A stretch of DNA of 64,000 nt from Oscillospiraceae bacterium. Its GTDB lineage: Bacteria; Bacillota; Clostridia; Oscillospirales; Ruminococcaceae. The stretch lies in NCBI GenBank assembly GCA_902798695.1, contig CADBXK010000001.1, positions 372,001-436,000 on the forward strand, in the 5' to 3' direction. Below the pieces are notes generated by a model that saw only the letters and a program-made list of their open reading frames with translations, was not told the origin of the DNA and ran no database searches. The position numbers were made by a program, and so were the translations under genes. Positions 42,980 to 52,702 of this stretch are shown one piece after another (position 1 is the first letter of the stretch; every line of letters begins with the position of its first letter).

Positions 42980-43852
42980 ATGTCAAATCGTTATGAACTA
43001 AATAAAAATTTAGCTCAAATGCTAAAAGGTGGCGTAATAATGGATGTAACAACTCCAGAACAGGCCAAAATTGCCGAGGCTTCTGGTGCATGTGCTGTTA
43101 TGGCTCTAGAACGCATCCCAGCCGATATACGTGCTGCTGGTGGCGTGTCAAGAATGAGCGATCCTAAAATGATAAAAGGTATTCAAAACGCTGTTTCAAT
43201 TCCTGTTATGGCAAAATGCAGAATAGGTCATTTTGTTGAGGCACAAATTTTACAAGCTCTTGAAATAGATTATATAGATGAGAGTGAAGTATTAACTCCT
43301 GCCGACAATATAAATCATATAGATAAAACAAAATTTCAAGTTCCATTTGTATGTGGTGCAAGAAATTTAGGAGAAGCTCTCAGAAGAATTGCTGAAGGTG
43401 CTTCTATGATAAGATCTAAAGGTGAAGCAGGAACAGGTGATATTGTTCAAGCTGTTTCTCATATGCGTGCCATAAACGGAGATATTAACAAAATTGCAGC
43501 TATGCGCGAAGACGAACTTTTTGTTGCAGCCAAAAACATGCAGGTTCCATATGAATTAATAGAATATGTACATAAAAATAAAAAGTTACCTGTTGTTAAT
43601 TTTTCTGCCGGTGGAGTTGCAACTCCTGCTGACGCCGCTTTGATGGTACATTTAGGCGCAGAAGGCGTTTTCGTAGGGTCTGGAATATTTAAATCCGGAA
43701 ATCCTGAAAAACGCGCCACAGCTATAGTTAAAGCTGTAACCAATTACAATGATCCTGATATGATTGCAAAATTATCTGAAGATCTGGGCGAAGCAATGGT
43801 TGGAATTAATGAAGATGAAATAAAAATTTTAATGGCAGAGCGTGGACAATAA
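42980..43852 (+). CDS. pdxS: Pyridoxal 5'-phosphate synthase lyase subunit
   Basis: A 290-residue TIM-barrel that builds PLP from ribose 5-phosphate, glyceraldehyde 3-phosphate and ammonia supplied by PdxT. N-terminal [13 protein letters not shown], active-site lysine segments MAKCRIGHF and RSKGEAGTG, and [19 protein letters not shown] are typical. It overlaps pdxT by one base (TAATG), so the two are translationally coupled. Confidence 0.97.
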   Translation: MSNRYELNKNLAQMLKGGVIMDVTTPEQAKIAEASGACAVMALERIPADIRAAGGVSRMSDPKMIKGIQNAVSIPVMAKCRIGHFVEAQILQALEIDYIDESEVLTPADNINHIDKTKFQVPFVCGARNLGEALRRIAEGASMIRSKGEAGTGDIVQAVSHMRAINGDINKIAAMREDELFVAAKNMQVPYELIEYVHKNKKLPVVNFSAGGVATPADAALMVHLGAEGVFVGSGIFKSGNPEKRATAIVKAVTNYNDPDMIAKLSEDLGEAMVGINEDEIKILMAERGQ

Positions 43853-44430
43853 TGAAAATAGGCGTTTTAGCTCTTCAAGGTGCGTTCCAAGAACATCAAA
43901 ACATGTTAGAGAGTCTTGGAGCAGAAACTTTCCAAATTAGGCAGTATAAAGACTTGAATACTAAATTTGATGGTTTAATCTTGCCTGGCGGTGAGAGCAC
44001 AACAATATATAAACTTCTGTCAGAATTAAATATGCTAGATGATTTACGAAACAAAATACAAAATGGTTTGCCAGTTTTTGGAACATGCGCAGGATTAATA
44101 TTGCTTTCGAAAAAAATTAAAAATCAAAGCACAACTGCTTTATCAACTATGGATATAGAATGTTCTAGAAACGCATATGGTAGACAACTAGGTAGTTTTA
44201 GTGTTAATTCTAATTTTGCGGATATTGGCGAAGTTCCAATGGTGTTTATAAGAGCACCATATATAACTCAAGTAAATGCAAATGATGTAGAAATTTTAGC
44301 AAAAATAGATGGAAAAATAGTTGCTGCTAAACAAAAAAATCAACTTGTTACCGCTTTCCATCCCGAACTTACTAATAATATTAAAGTTCATAGCTACTTT
44401 TTAAACAACATTATTAACATGTCAAAATAA
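43852..44430 (+). CDS. pdxT: Pyridoxal 5'-phosphate synthase glutaminase subunit
   Basis: A 192-residue class I glutamine amidotransferase that feeds ammonia to PdxS. It begins IGVLALQGAFQEH, has the oxyanion loop LPGGESTT, nucleophile Cys in GTCAGL and the His-Glu pair in FHPEL. It starts within the pdxS stop codon. Confidence 0.96.
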   Translation: MKIGVLALQGAFQEHQNMLESLGAETFQIRQYKDLNTKFDGLILPGGESTTIYKLLSELNMLDDLRNKIQNGLPVFGTCAGLILLSKKIKNQSTTALSTMDIECSRNAYGRQLGSFSVNSNFADIGEVPMVFIRAPYITQVNANDVEILAKIDGKIVAAKQKNQLVTAFHPELTNNIKVHSYFLNNIINMSK

Positions 44431-44455
44431 AAATTTTAATCTTTTGGAGGCTTTA

Positions 44456-45514
44456 ATGAAACATCTTATAGATCTTGATGATTTTTCATTAAATGAAATA
44501 AATTCGATAATAGGTAAAGCAATTGAAATAAAAAAGAATCCACATGAGTTTTCAAATGTTATGCATGGAAAAATTATAGGAACACTTTTTTATGAGCCAT
44601 CTACTAGGACTCAAATGTCTTTTCAAACTGCGATGTTAAAACTAGGTGGACAAGTTATAGGTTTTAATAATCCGCAGAATTCATCTGTAGCAAAAGGTGA
44701 AAACTTTAAAGACACTATTAAAATAATAGGTGGATATGCTGATATTATTGCTATTAGACACCCTCTAGAAGGTGCTGCAAAAGCGGCTTCCATCTTTGCA
44801 AATTGTCCAATTATTAATGCGGGTGATGGGAGTCACTTACACCCTACTCAAACCTTAACCGATTTGTTAACCATAGCTGAACAAAAAAACACACTAAATG
44901 GTTTAACTGTGGGCTTTTGCGGCGATTTAAAGTATGGTAGAACTGTTCATTCGTTGGTAAAAATGATGTTAAAATATAAAAATAATAAATTTATATTTAT
45001 CTCAACAGAAGAACTTCAAATTCCAGACTACATAAAAAATATAATCATAAGTTCTGGGAATTCTTATGAGGAAGTATTTTCATTAGAGGATTCCATAGAT
45101 AAGTTGGATATTCTTTATATGACAAGAATTCAAAAAGAAAGATTTACATCTATACAAGATTATAATCTTCAAAAAGATGTTTTCAAATTAACTACAGATA
45201 AACTTAAAAATGCTAACCACAATATGATTATATTGCATCCTCTCCCTCGAGTAGACGAAATTGATATTTCTGTTGATGACGATCCTAGAGCATTATATTT
45301 TAAACAAGCCTCAAATGGTGTTTTTGTAAGAATGTCTTTAATTTTACATATTTTATCAACAAAAATTGATGAAAATGTTGAAAACTTAACTTTAAATGAA
45401 TCATGTAACAATAAGTTATGTATAACAAATCACGAAAAATATCTACCTCATTATTTTAAAAAGGATAATAACTCTTATTTTTGTGAATATTGTAGTAGAG
45501 AAATTAAGCTATGA
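44456..45514 (+). CDS. pyrB: Aspartate carbamoyltransferase with fused PyrI-type zinc domain
   Basis: A 352-residue protein. Residues 1 to about 305 form the catalytic chain that makes N-carbamoyl-aspartate in pyrimidine synthesis: carbamoyl-phosphate motif FYEPSTRTQMSF, GDGSHLHPTQTLTDLLT, ILHPLPRVDEI. The C-terminal tail (C-x4-C, about 25 residues, C-x2-C, then SREI) matches the zinc-binding domain of the regulatory chain PyrI, but the allosteric nucleotide domain is absent. The ATG at 44456 follows GGAGG; a TTG four codons upstream lies before that site. It overlaps the next gene by ATGA. Confidence 0.94.
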   Translation: MKHLIDLDDFSLNEINSIIGKAIEIKKNPHEFSNVMHGKIIGTLFYEPSTRTQMSFQTAMLKLGGQVIGFNNPQNSSVAKGENFKDTIKIIGGYADIIAIRHPLEGAAKAASIFANCPIINAGDGSHLHPTQTLTDLLTIAEQKNTLNGLTVGFCGDLKYGRTVHSLVKMMLKYKNNKFIFISTEELQIPDYIKNIIISSGNSYEEVFSLEDSIDKLDILYMTRIQKERFTSIQDYNLQKDVFKLTTDKLKNANHNMIILHPLPRVDEIDISVDDDPRALYFKQASNGVFVRMSLILHILSTKIDENVENLTLNESCNNKLCITNHEKYLPHYFKKDNNSYFCEYCSREIKL

Positions 45515-46053
45515 AAAACATATTAGTATTATTTGCTTCACCACACAAACAGGGAAAAACAGCTGCTCTTTTAAATATTTATCTGGAACAATATCTGCAA
45601 ACTTTAAATGATAGCTTCAAAGTTGATATTTTACCAGTTTTTGATCAGCATATTCTTCCCTGCGTTGGATGTAATATATGCATAAAAAGTTGTATTTGTC
45701 CACAAAATAAAAAAGATGATGTAAAGAAAATATTTAGCTGTATTTTAAAGTCAAATCACGTAATAATTGCTTCACCTGTTTATTTTTCGGGTTTTCCTTC
45801 GCAGCTAAAAGCTTTGATTGACAGAGCTCAACAACTATATAACAAGAAAATAAAAAGCGGTGAAGTAAGAAATTTAAAAATGCGAACAGGCGCACTAGTT
45901 GCCACATGTGGTTCTGACAACAAAAACAGTTTTATTCCATTGAGAGAATGTTGCAAACAATTTTTTGATTGTTTAGATGTTGATCTTTCCAGTAAACTAT
46001 ACGCAGTCAACACTGATAATCTCAGTAATATAAAAATATATAATGAAAATTGA
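45511..46053 (+). CDS. NADPH-dependent FMN reductase/iron-sulfur flavoprotein family
   Basis: A 180-residue flavodoxin-fold protein with the FMN phosphate loop ASPHKQGKTAAL and the segment SPVYFSGFPSQLKALIDR. A cluster of five Cys (PCVGCNICIKSCICP) resembles the Cys motif of multimeric iron-sulfur flavoproteins, which use FMN and sometimes a 4Fe-4S cluster. The electron partner is unknown; the trxA gene 17 bp downstream hints at redox metabolism. It overlaps the pyrB stop by ATGA. Confidence 0.8.
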   Translation: MKNILVLFASPHKQGKTAALLNIYLEQYLQTLNDSFKVDILPVFDQHILPCVGCNICIKSCICPQNKKDDVKKIFSCILKSNHVIIASPVYFSGFPSQLKALIDRAQQLYNKKIKSGEVRNLKMRTGALVATCGSDNKNSFIPLRECCKQFFDCLDVDLSSKLYAVNTDNLSNIKIYNEN

Positions 46054-46070
46054 AAAGGGAGGTATTTCAA

Positions 46071-46385
46071 ATGAGCGTTTTAACTTGCGATAACAAAAAT
46101 TTCCATGAGATTGTATTACAATCTGAAATTCCAGTTTTGGTTGATTTCTATGCAGATTGGTGTGGACCATGTAAAATGATGTCACCTATCTTAGAAGAAC
46201 TTAGTCAAGAATTCGATGGTAAAATTAAAATAGTTAAAATAAATGTAGATAATAATCCAGAACTTGCATCAGAATATGGCGTAATGTCAATTCCTAATAT
46301 GATAATTTTTGAGAGTGGAAAACAAAAAGAAAATATTGTGGGGGCACGTTCAAAACAAGACTTAATTAAATATTTAGGTCTATAA
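46071..46385 (+). CDS. trxA: Thioredoxin
   Basis: A 104-residue thioredoxin with active site WCGPCK (Cys31, Cys34) and cis-Pro in MSIPN. It reduces protein disulfides and is the last gene of the pyrB-flavoprotein-trxA run. The ATG at 46071 follows GGGAGGT; an in-frame TTG at 46050 lies before that site. Confidence 0.96.
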   Translation: MSVLTCDNKNFHEIVLQSEIPVLVDFYADWCGPCKMMSPILEELSQEFDGKIKIVKINVDNNPELASEYGVMSIPNMIIFESGKQKENIVGARSKQDLIKYLGL

Positions 46386-46430
46386 AAATAAAAGGGTGGC
46401 TAAAAAAGTTAGCTACCCTTTTATTTTTTG
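46385..46430. terminator. Bidirectional terminator between trxA and the PPK2 gene
   Basis: Stem of 15 bp (46387-46401 with 46411-46425; one G-T pair) with T-rich ends on both strands. The two genes converge here. Confidence 0.88.
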
Positions 46431-46432
46431 TT

Positions 46433-47941
46433 TTAATTTAATTTTCTATCGTTTAAATGTTCTTTTATAGTTTTTATTACAATATTTAGTGCATATATTC
46501 TTGAAAACAACTTATCATTAGAAGGAACAATATTCCACGGAGCAAACTCAGTTGAAGTTTTTTCAATCATCTCATTAATAGCCACATTATATTCATCCCA
46601 CTTTGCTCTATTTCTCCAATCTTCAGGTGTTATTTTCCAATTTTTTGAAGGAGTATTTTCACGTTCTCTAAATCGTTGTAATTGAACATCTTTACTTATC
46701 TGAAGCCAAAACTTGACAATAATAATTCCACTTTCATATAGTTCTTGTTCAAAAAAGTTTATTTCATTGTAAGCTCTCTTCCATTCAGTCTCCGGTGTTA
46801 TTTTTTCTATTCGCTCAACCATTACTCTGCCATACCAACTGCGATCATATATTGAAACATGTCCATTTTTAGGTATTTTTTTCCAAAACCGCCATAAATA
46901 ATGATGATTCAATTCAATATCAGTTGGAGCCGATATAGGATTAACGTTATATCCTCTAGCATCTAACCCTCCTGCAACACGTTTAATTACTCCACCCTTA
47001 CCTGCAGCGTCCCAACCTTCAAAAACAATTACCATAGGTATTTTTTTACAATATAGTATGTTCTGTAATCTAAATAATTCTTTTTGTAACTTATTCAATT
47101 GACTTTTATAGTTTTCTTTGTCTATACACCCATCTAAATTAACTTCCTCGATTTTATTAATATTTTTTAGATCAAATTTTGCATCTAAAAAAAACTTAGA
47201 AGACTGTTTTTTCAATTCTAAAAAATTATTATTAAGTGCATTTTTTACTGAATCAATTATTACATTATATATTGCAACATTTCTATTTCTCTTGTATGTA
47301 CCATCTACAACATACCATGGTGAAAAAGTATAATTAGTAGTTTCCAAAATATGATCCATTATCTCCATATTCTGCTCATATTTATCATTTTTGTTCCAGT
47401 CTTTTTTTGTAACTCTCCAAGCAGTGCTTTCTTCTTTAGATAACTCCTTAAGTCGGCGAAACTGTTCTTTTTTAGAAATATTGATATAAATTTTTATAAT
47501 CAATGTTCCACTACTAACCAAAAATCTTTCAAAACACTCTATAGTACTTAATTTATCCTTAGCTTTTCTACTTTTAAATAAATTATTACTTTTTTCACAT
47601 ACATTAAATAAATCTTGATACCACGATCTATCCATAAAACATATTTGTCCATTATACGGAGTTTTTACCCAATACCTCCACATATCTGGCATTCTAATTT
47701 CAAAATCATTAGGCTTAGTAATTGAATAAGTTGTAAAAAATCTAGGATCTAATGACAATATCGTTTGACTTATGCTCTGCCCCTTACCCGACGTAGATGT
47801 TCCTTCAAAAAGTATTATAACAGGCAATTTTTTTTTCTTAATTTCCAACTGCAATAACGACATCTCATTTTTTAGTCTATCAATTTCTTTTGTATATACA
47901 TCTTTTGAAAGTTGACGCTCGTAATTAAAATTTTTCAACAT
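46433..47941 (-). CDS. Polyphosphate:AMP phosphotransferase (two PPK2 domains)
   Basis: A 502-residue protein made of two PPK2-type kinase domains in tandem. The N-terminal half has a Walker A-like FEGTSTSGKGQS and MDRSWYQDLF. The C-terminal half has the canonical FEGWDAAGKGG, LDARGYNV, YDRSWYGRVMVERI and WRNRAKWDEYN. Double-domain PPK2 proteins of this size phosphorylate AMP to ADP with polyphosphate. The second half keeps the full catalytic set, and the first is diverged in its P-loop, as in known double-domain PPK2 proteins. Confidence 0.87.
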   Translation of the reverse strand: MLKNFNYERQLSKDVYTKEIDRLKNEMSLLQLEIKKKKLPVIILFEGTSTSGKGQSISQTILSLDPRFFTTYSITKPNDFEIRMPDMWRYWVKTPYNGQICFMDRSWYQDLFNVCEKSNNLFKSRKAKDKLSTIECFERFLVSSGTLIIKIYINISKKEQFRRLKELSKEESTAWRVTKKDWNKNDKYEQNMEIMDHILETTNYTFSPWYVVDGTYKRNRNVAIYNVIIDSVKNALNNNFLELKKQSSKFFLDAKFDLKNINKIEEVNLDGCIDKENYKSQLNKLQKELFRLQNILYCKKIPMVIVFEGWDAAGKGGVIKRVAGGLDARGYNVNPISAPTDIELNHHYLWRFWKKIPKNGHVSIYDRSWYGRVMVERIEKITPETEWKRAYNEINFFEQELYESGIIIVKFWLQISKDVQLQRFRERENTPSKNWKITPEDWRNRAKWDEYNVAINEMIEKTSTEFAPWNIVPSNDKLFSRIYALNIVIKTIKEHLNDRKLN

Positions 47942-48068
47942 ACCTTAGTACCTCTCTATTCACTAACATACGTTTAAATTCACAATACACTATATAAATT
48001 ATAAATCTATTTCAAAAAAATTACAATAAATTAAATAAAACAATGCAAATTATACCCAAAAAGCATAA

Positions 48069-48097
48069 TTGCAAAATTAAAATCAATATGATATAAT
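48069..48097 (+). promoter_or_regulatory. Promoter of the lipoprotein gene
   Basis: TTGCAA, a 17-bp spacer and TATAAT with the extended TATGATATAAT form. Confidence 0.7.
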
Positions 48098-48136
48098 TTG
48101 GTTGTGTTTAAATATGGGTAGAAAGGATGATTTTTC

Positions 48137-49519
48137 ATAAAAAAGCTTATTGTTATATTAGCATTTGTTATGTGTATAAATTTAACAGGATGCGCCAAGT
48201 TAAATGATAACGAGAAATTGCTTCGTCCCCCAGAACTGTCCGGCGAATATCAAACAATTTATAATACCCTTAAATCATCAACTTCATTGAACACACTTTC
48301 GCTACAACCCCCTATATCAGGAGATTATAAGTCATCTATAACGATATATAACAATAATATTGATAATTCAAAATATGCTATTGCTTTTTATAAAAATGAA
48401 GTTCAGCAAGTAACTGATAAACGTAATTTAAGAATGGGAATATTAAATAAAACTGCTGACAAAGATTGGCAATGCATTTGGGATATTCCATGCGAAGGTG
48501 AAACTATAGACCAAATTATGTTTATGGAAGATAGTAACCAAAATAATATCTACTTAATTGTTGGATATATATCAAAACAAAATGTCCAAAACAAATATTG
48601 TATATATAATCTTAGTGTTAAAAATTTCCAAACTATTTATACCGGTGAATATAAATTAATGAAACTATGTGATATAAATTCTGATGGAATTGTTGAACTA
48701 ATAACGCTGGGAAACTACAACAAAAACGACATAGACACCCAAAGATATAATGTTATTAATAATATCTCCGACTCAAGAGACAATGCAAAAGCTGTTATTA
48801 ACTCTATATCTAATAATCGTGTTACATTATGGGGAGACACAAGAATAAATTCATATGCTCAAAAATATACCAATATATGTGTGGACGATAAAAGTTTTAG
48901 CAAACCATCCATATTCATAGACGACCAAATATCCAGCTCTTTTTATACAACAGAAATATTAACTTTTGAAAATAACCGATTAAAAAACATAACATTAAAA
49001 GATACGGCTGAGTCTACATCTAGAGATTTCGCATCATTTTCGTATGATATAGATGGTGACGGAGAAATTGAAATACCAAGGGTGGACCGATTTCCAGGTT
49101 ACGATAATTATGATCCTGTAGAACAAGTAACATTTCAACCTTTTATTACAACGTGGCATAAATACAAAAACAACAAAATGGTTGCTATATGTGATACATA
49201 TATAGACTATGTCCATGGATTTGGATTTGTTTTACCAGAAAGTTGGAAAAATAAAGTTAGTATTAACAAAATAAACGAGGATGAAATAGAATTTTTTGTA
49301 TATCATGATTCATTAAAAAACAATGAAGATACACTATTTAAAATCAAGGTAGACTATCAAAAAAATAAAAATAATATCCCAATGAATTATTTTATTTTAA
49401 AATCAGAAGGAGCTCTTTTGTATTTAGTAAGTTTTAATGAGAAAATTCAATCATCCAATTCAGAATTTTCAATTTCATTAGAAGAATTAAAAAATAATTT
49501 TTTGGTAATATCCAAATAA
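48137..49519 (+). CDS. Lipoprotein of unknown function with an apparent ATA start
   Basis: A protein of about 460 residues. Translating from ATA at 48137 gives a perfect lipoprotein signal: KKLIVILAFVMCINLTGC, with lipobox LTGC. The ATA lies 7 bp after GAAAGGATG. The first conventional in-frame codon, ATG at 48170, would cut the signal peptide and has no ribosome-binding site. The mature part includes two Asp-rich loops of the FG-GAP/calcium type (DINSDGIVELIT and DIDGDGEIEIPRV), suggesting a beta-propeller. It precedes a two-component system by 43 bp and may be its extracellular partner, by position only. Function not recognised. Confidence 0.7.
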   Translation: MKKLIVILAFVMCINLTGCAKLNDNEKLLRPPELSGEYQTIYNTLKSSTSLNTLSLQPPISGDYKSSITIYNNNIDNSKYAIAFYKNEVQQVTDKRNLRMGILNKTADKDWQCIWDIPCEGETIDQIMFMEDSNQNNIYLIVGYISKQNVQNKYCIYNLSVKNFQTIYTGEYKLMKLCDINSDGIVELITLGNYNKNDIDTQRYNVINNISDSRDNAKAVINSISNNRVTLWGDTRINSYAQKYTNICVDDKSFSKPSIFIDDQISSSFYTTEILTFENNRLKNITLKDTAESTSRDFASFSYDIDGDGEIEIPRVDRFPGYDNYDPVEQVTFQPFITTWHKYKNNKMVAICDTYIDYVHGFGFVLPESWKNKVSINKINEDEIEFFVYHDSLKNNEDTLFKIKVDYQKNKNNIPMNYFILKSEGALLYLVSFNEKIQSSNSEFSISLEELKNNFLVISK

Positions 49520-49562
49520 AATTATTTAAAATATAAAATCTTATATTTTTTGGAGGAATTTT

Positions 49563-50261
49563 ATGAAGCAAATTTTAGTTTGTGAAGATGAAGACGCAAT
49601 CCGTGATTTTATAGTAATTAATTTAAAAAGATCTGGCTATAACACTATTGATGTTTCTAACGGTGAAGATGCTCTAAAAGTGTTTAATGATTCTAGTGAA
49701 AATTTTGATATAATTCTCCTAGATATAATGATGCCTGGAATGGATGGATTTGAAGTATGTCGACAAATTCGAAAAATTGATGAAAACGTAGGAATCATTA
49801 TGCTAACAGCTAAAACACAAGAAATGGACAAAGTTAGAGGATTAATGCTTGGGGCAGATGACTATATAGCAAAACCTTTTTCTCCATCTGAACTAATTGC
49901 AAGAGTAGATGCAATACATAGAAGAGTTAATATGTTAAGCAATAGTTCAAAAAAAGTTGAAATAATAAGATCAGGGCCATTTGAATTTAATACTAAGAGT
50001 AGAGTTTTAACAAAAAATGATAACGTTATTGAATTAACGCAGGTTGAGTATCAATTGATGAATCTTTTCTTAAAAAACCCAGATGTTGCTTTAGAAAGAA
50101 TGCAAATTTTACATAAAATATGGGGAAAAGATTACTTTGGAGATGTTAAAATCGTTGATGTCAATATTAGACGCCTCAGAATGAAAATAGAAGATGATCC
50201 TTCCCTACCCACTTTTATACAAACAGTGTGGGGATATGGATATAAATGGGGTGAAAAATAA
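49563..50261 (+). CDS. OmpR-family response regulator
   Basis: A 232-residue response regulator: receiver domain with EDED, phospho-acceptor Asp in LLDIMMPGMDG and Lys in AKPFSPSE. A winged-helix DNA-binding domain follows, ending VWGYGYKWGEK. GGAGG precedes the start. Paired with the histidine kinase 47 bp downstream; the PhoP/ResD-like architecture does not reveal the signal. Confidence 0.92.
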   Translation: MKQILVCEDEDAIRDFIVINLKRSGYNTIDVSNGEDALKVFNDSSENFDIILLDIMMPGMDGFEVCRQIRKIDENVGIIMLTAKTQEMDKVRGLMLGADDYIAKPFSPSELIARVDAIHRRVNMLSNSSKKVEIIRSGPFEFNTKSRVLTKNDNVIELTQVEYQLMNLFLKNPDVALERMQILHKIWGKDYFGDVKIVDVNIRRLRMKIEDDPSLPTFIQTVWGYGYKWGEK

Positions 50262-50308
50262 GGTAACCTATTCTATATTAATAAAATTGAGGGTTAAGGT
50301 GAGTCTAC

Positions 50309-51721
50309 TTGAAAATCAAAAGCATTACACATAGATGGGTTTTTAATACTTTTGGCGTTATTACATTAATTTTATTTATTATAAATGTAGTATTTGTTAT
50401 TCATATTCAAAGATATTACTATAATTATGCTGAACAAGCACTTGAATTAAGTGCTACTTCTAATGCACACACAATTCAATCTGCATCTAACACTTCTAAT
50501 GGTCTAAATGTAGAAATTAGAAATTTAATTGAAAACTTTTCTAATTCAGATAAAATAGTAGCGATTGGCTTAGATTTTTACGGCAATGTTATAGCATCTT
50601 CTGATGGAATTTTAACAAATTATTCAGAACATTTTTCTAACTACAGTAATGTAATATCATCATTACAAGCCAACACACTAAACACCGAATATTTAAGCAA
50701 TGGCGAACATATAATGACATACACTAAAGCTATATCTACTACAAACACAGAATTTTCAGCTATAATATATGTGGTATCGCTAAATGAAATAGACTCACTA
50801 ATAGTAAATTTAATAATAATACTAGTATCAATTAGTTTGATAGCAATCTTTTTTGTTGTGATTTCAGGAACATTTTTCGTTAATTCTTTTGTTAAACCAG
50901 TTCGCGAAATTAGCTCAGTAATCAAAAAAATAGCTGCTGGAAACATGAAAGTTAGGATTAATAAAAAATCGAATTACGAAATTGAAGAATTATGCACTTC
51001 TATCAATTATATGGCAGATGAGCTATCTAACTCAGAACATATAAAAAATGAGTTTATATCTTCTATTTCACACGAGTTAAGAACTCCGTTAACCGCAATT
51101 CAGGGTTGGAGTGAAACAATTTTGAATACTACTTATAGCGACAAGGAAACATTAAACAAAGGAATGATTGTTATATCCAAAGAAACAGCACGACTTTCTG
51201 ATATGGTGGAAGATCTTTTAGATTTTTCTAGAATCCAAAACGGTCAGTTCCAGTTAACAAAAAATAAAATGGATCTTTTTGCGGAATTAGAAGAAACGAT
51301 TTTAATATATACTGATGTTGCGGTTCGTGAAGGAAAAAAATTAATATATAATGAACAAACTGCCGTTCCTGCAATATATGGAGATAAAAATCGAATACGA
51401 CAAGTATTTATAAATATTATAGATAATGCAATAAAATATTCCAATCAAGGAGACACTATCACTGTTGATGCATTTGTAGATGAAGACAATGTAACGATAA
51501 TCATTAAAGATACTGGTTGTGGTATTGCAAAAGAAGATCTACCTAATATTACTAAAAAATTCTTTAAAGCCAACAACACAAAAAAAGGATCAGGAATAGG
51601 GTTATCTGTTGTAGAAGAAATAGTTAATCAACATAATGGTAGTATAAAATTTGATAGCGTTGAAAATGAAGGTACTACAGTCACTATTGTATTTCCGCTA
51701 CACAAGGAAGACTCTTTATAA
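50309..51721 (+). CDS. Membrane sensor histidine kinase
   Basis: A 470-residue kinase starting at TTG (AAGGTGAG upstream). Layout: transmembrane helix (about 14-33), an extracytoplasmic sensor region of about 125 residues, second helix (about 165-190), HAMP linker, HisKA with phospho-acceptor SISHELRTPLTAIQGW, and HATPase with N-box NIIDNAIKYS, DTGCGIAKED and GSGIGLSVVEE. Design resembles WalK/PhoR-type kinases. The lipoprotein encoded upstream may contribute to sensing. Confidence 0.92.
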   Translation: MKIKSITHRWVFNTFGVITLILFIINVVFVIHIQRYYYNYAEQALELSATSNAHTIQSASNTSNGLNVEIRNLIENFSNSDKIVAIGLDFYGNVIASSDGILTNYSEHFSNYSNVISSLQANTLNTEYLSNGEHIMTYTKAISTTNTEFSAIIYVVSLNEIDSLIVNLIIILVSISLIAIFFVVISGTFFVNSFVKPVREISSVIKKIAAGNMKVRINKKSNYEIEELCTSINYMADELSNSEHIKNEFISSISHELRTPLTAIQGWSETILNTTYSDKETLNKGMIVISKETARLSDMVEDLLDFSRIQNGQFQLTKNKMDLFAELEETILIYTDVAVREGKKLIYNEQTAVPAIYGDKNRIRQVFINIIDNAIKYSNQGDTITVDAFVDEDNVTIIIKDTGCGIAKEDLPNITKKFFKANNTKKGSGIGLSVVEEIVNQHNGSIKFDSVENEGTTVTIVFPLHKEDSL

Positions 51722-51760
51722 AATAAAACTTAAACATAATAAATATGGAGACTTTATGTT

Positions 51761-52702
51761 ATGAATAAAGAAAAAAGAAAAAGTAAAATAGGTGGTCAAG
51801 CCTTAATTGAGGGTATAATGATGAGAGGCTTGGATAAAGTTTCTATGGCAGTAAGGCTACCTAATAAGAAAATAGATATTGAAACTTGGCAAGTTGATAG
51901 CCTCGTTCACCCAAAATGGTATAGAAAAATACCAATTTTACGAGGAGTAGTAGGCATGGTTTCTTCCCTTATATTAGGATATAAATGCCTAATGAAATCA
52001 GCTGAAAAAGCTACTGCTGAAGAACAAGATGACAATGATAATGATAATAATAACAATAATGCATCTGCGTCAAATAGTGCTTTAATTAAAGTAGCAGGAA
52101 CAATCGGAACAATTCTAGCTTTATTAATTTCGATAGGATTGTTTATGTTCATCCCAGCTTTTACTATAAAGAGTGTAGACTCAGCTTTAAATTTAAATCA
52201 ATTTGCTAAATCGATTTTAGAAGGTGTCTTTAAAATTGCTATATTTATAGGTTACTTATCAATAGTATCTCTTATGCCCGATATAAGGCGGACATTTCAA
52301 TATCACGGAGCTGAACACAAAACAATTTCGTGTTACGAGGCGGACTGTGAACTAACAGTAGAAAATGTAAAAAAATTCACAAGATTTCATCCAAGATGCG
52401 GAACAAGTTTTCTGCTAATTGTCCTTATAATTTCAATTATTATTTTTTCAGTAATCACATGGGATAGTCTATTGGTTAGAGTTATTTTAAAATTTTCGTT
52501 ATTGCCATTAGTAACAGGATTTTCCTATGAAATAATACAGCTAGCCGGTAGATATAACAACATTTGCACTAGAATTATATCTGCCCCTGGATTGTGGCTA
52601 CAAAGACTCACAACTCGTGAACCAGATGAAGATCAAATTGAAGTTGCAATTGCTGCGTTTAATGAGGTAATTCCTAAAAATAAAGAGGAAGATAAATGGT
52701 AG
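51761..52702 (+). CDS. YqhQ-like (DUF1385) membrane protein
   Basis: A 313-residue protein. The family opening GGQALIEGIMMRGLDKVSMAVR and the central YHGAEHKTISCYEADCELT with HPRCGTSFLL are intact; about four hydrophobic helices are present. An Asp/Asn-rich stretch between residues 88 and 101 looks like a flexible insert. Function of DUF1385 is unknown. It overlaps prmC by 7 bases, the usual arrangement in clostridia. Confidence 0.9.
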   Translation: MNKEKRKSKIGGQALIEGIMMRGLDKVSMAVRLPNKKIDIETWQVDSLVHPKWYRKIPILRGVVGMVSSLILGYKCLMKSAEKATAEEQDDNDNDNNNNNASASNSALIKVAGTIGTILALLISIGLFMFIPAFTIKSVDSALNLNQFAKSILEGVFKIAIFIGYLSIVSLMPDIRRTFQYHGAEHKTISCYEADCELTVENVKKFTRFHPRCGTSFLLIVLIISIIIFSVITWDSLLVRVILKFSLLPLVTGFSYEIIQLAGRYNNICTRIISAPGLWLQRLTTREPDEDQIEVAIAAFNEVIPKNKEEDKW

